From Polyangium sp. (in: bacteria) (GTDB taxonomy: Bacteria > Myxococcota_A > Polyangia > Palsa-1104): a stretch of DNA of 5,064 nt. Shown in pieces: positions 4,851-5,064 of the stretch. Position numbers and translations under genes: made by a program. Numbering within the stretch: the stretch's first letter is position 1; each line of letters begins with the position of its first letter. A model generated the notes under the pieces. The model saw only the letters and a list, made by a program, of their open reading frames with translations. It was not told where the DNA came from and ran no database searches. The stretch spans positions 1-5,064 of the forward strand of contig JANWLJ010000257.1 of assembly GCA_025450955.1 (NCBI GenBank), read 5' to 3'.

Positions 4851-5064
4851 AGACGCTCTCCGTGCTGCTCGCGCTCGCCGACCCGTCCCGGGTGCGCCTC
4901 CTCGCCGCGCTCGAGGACGAGGAGCTCACGGTGGCGGAGCTGCAGCGAATCCTCGACGTGCCGCAGTCGCGGGTCTCGACCCACCTCGCGCGCTTGAAAG
5001 AGGCGGGGCTGGCGCTCGATCGCGTCGACGGGCCGCACCGTTATTATAGGCGCGGCAACGGCAG
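4838..5064 (+). CDS. ArsR-family transcriptional regulator, N-terminal 75 codons (3' cut by window end)
   Basis: From TTG 4838 the protein begins MSLVETLSVLLALADPSRVR. LALADPSRVRLLAAL (11-25) is the ArsR signature helix, TVAELQRILDVPQSRVSTHL (31-50) is the helix-turn-helix, ARLKEAGLA follows, and a wing ends in HRYYRR (67-72). ELTVAEL stands where arsenic sensors have ELCVCDL, and the visible part has no cysteine, so metal sensing at that site is unlikely. The sequence style recalls ArsR proteins that carry a C-terminal SAM-methyltransferase domain or regulate the methionine/S-adenosylhomocysteine cycle. The window ends before this can be tested. TTG 4838 is preferred because the palindrome and promoter abut it. 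GTG 4862, which would drop eight residues, is the alternative, with a loose GGTAGAG upstream. The gene overlaps the extended oxidoreductase frame only if that frame really ends at 4850. Confidence 0.85.
   Translation, partial: MSLVETLSVLLALADPSRVRLLAALEDEELTVAELQRILDVPQSRVSTHLARLKEAGLALDRVDGPHRYYRRGNG

Overview
The window is very GC-rich, with strong G/C preference at third codon positions and dense coding. It reads as a chromosomal segment of a high-GC Gram-negative bacterium, possibly Myxococcota or a related deltaproteobacterial-type lineage. That placement rests on composition, promoter style and gene content and is tentative. There are seven real genes. Two are cut by the window edges. 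No RNA gene, mobile element or CRISPR array is visible, and no gene-free stretch exceeds 100 bases.

Left part (1-2614): the first 34 codons of a thiolase run leftward out of the window. A 61-base divergent region separates it from a two-gene rightward operon. The first gene is a PaaK-like adenylate-forming enzyme (165-1430). The second is a SufS-like group II cysteine desulfurase homologue (1427-2614). The two overlap by ATGA. The operon appears to start from a leaderless promoter: an extended -10 element, TGCTAGACT, sits 6 bases before the ATG. Pairing a carboxylate-activating enzyme with a persulfide-forming enzyme suggests delivery of sulfur to an activated acid. This is the most novel idea in the window, but it is an inference.

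Middle (2628-3129): a stand-alone CheY-like receiver gene on the minus strand converges on the desulfurase gene. It starts at TTG behind a good Shine-Dalgarno sequence and a TGnTAnnnT promoter.

Right part (3130-4850): an ICMT-family membrane methyltransferase and a geranylgeranyl-reductase-like FAD oxidoreductase also overlap by ATGA. The pair matches the tailoring enzymes of type III polyketide quinone pathways (SrsB and SrsC type), but no polyketide synthase is present here. The 3' end of the oxidoreductase looks damaged. Family-like C-terminal sequence continues in the +1 frame and ends at 4791, while the annotated frame runs on as atypical sequence to 4850. A GGGGG run and three GCGCC repeats lie at the switch point.

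Right edge (4800-5064): a promoter (TTGCCT-N17-TATCCT) overlaps a 20-base imperfect palindrome immediately before an ArsR-family regulator that is cut by the window end. This regulator lacks the CVC metal-site motif and resembles the ArsR proteins linked to S-adenosylmethionine/S-adenosylhomocysteine metabolism. The palindrome is a good candidate for its own operator.
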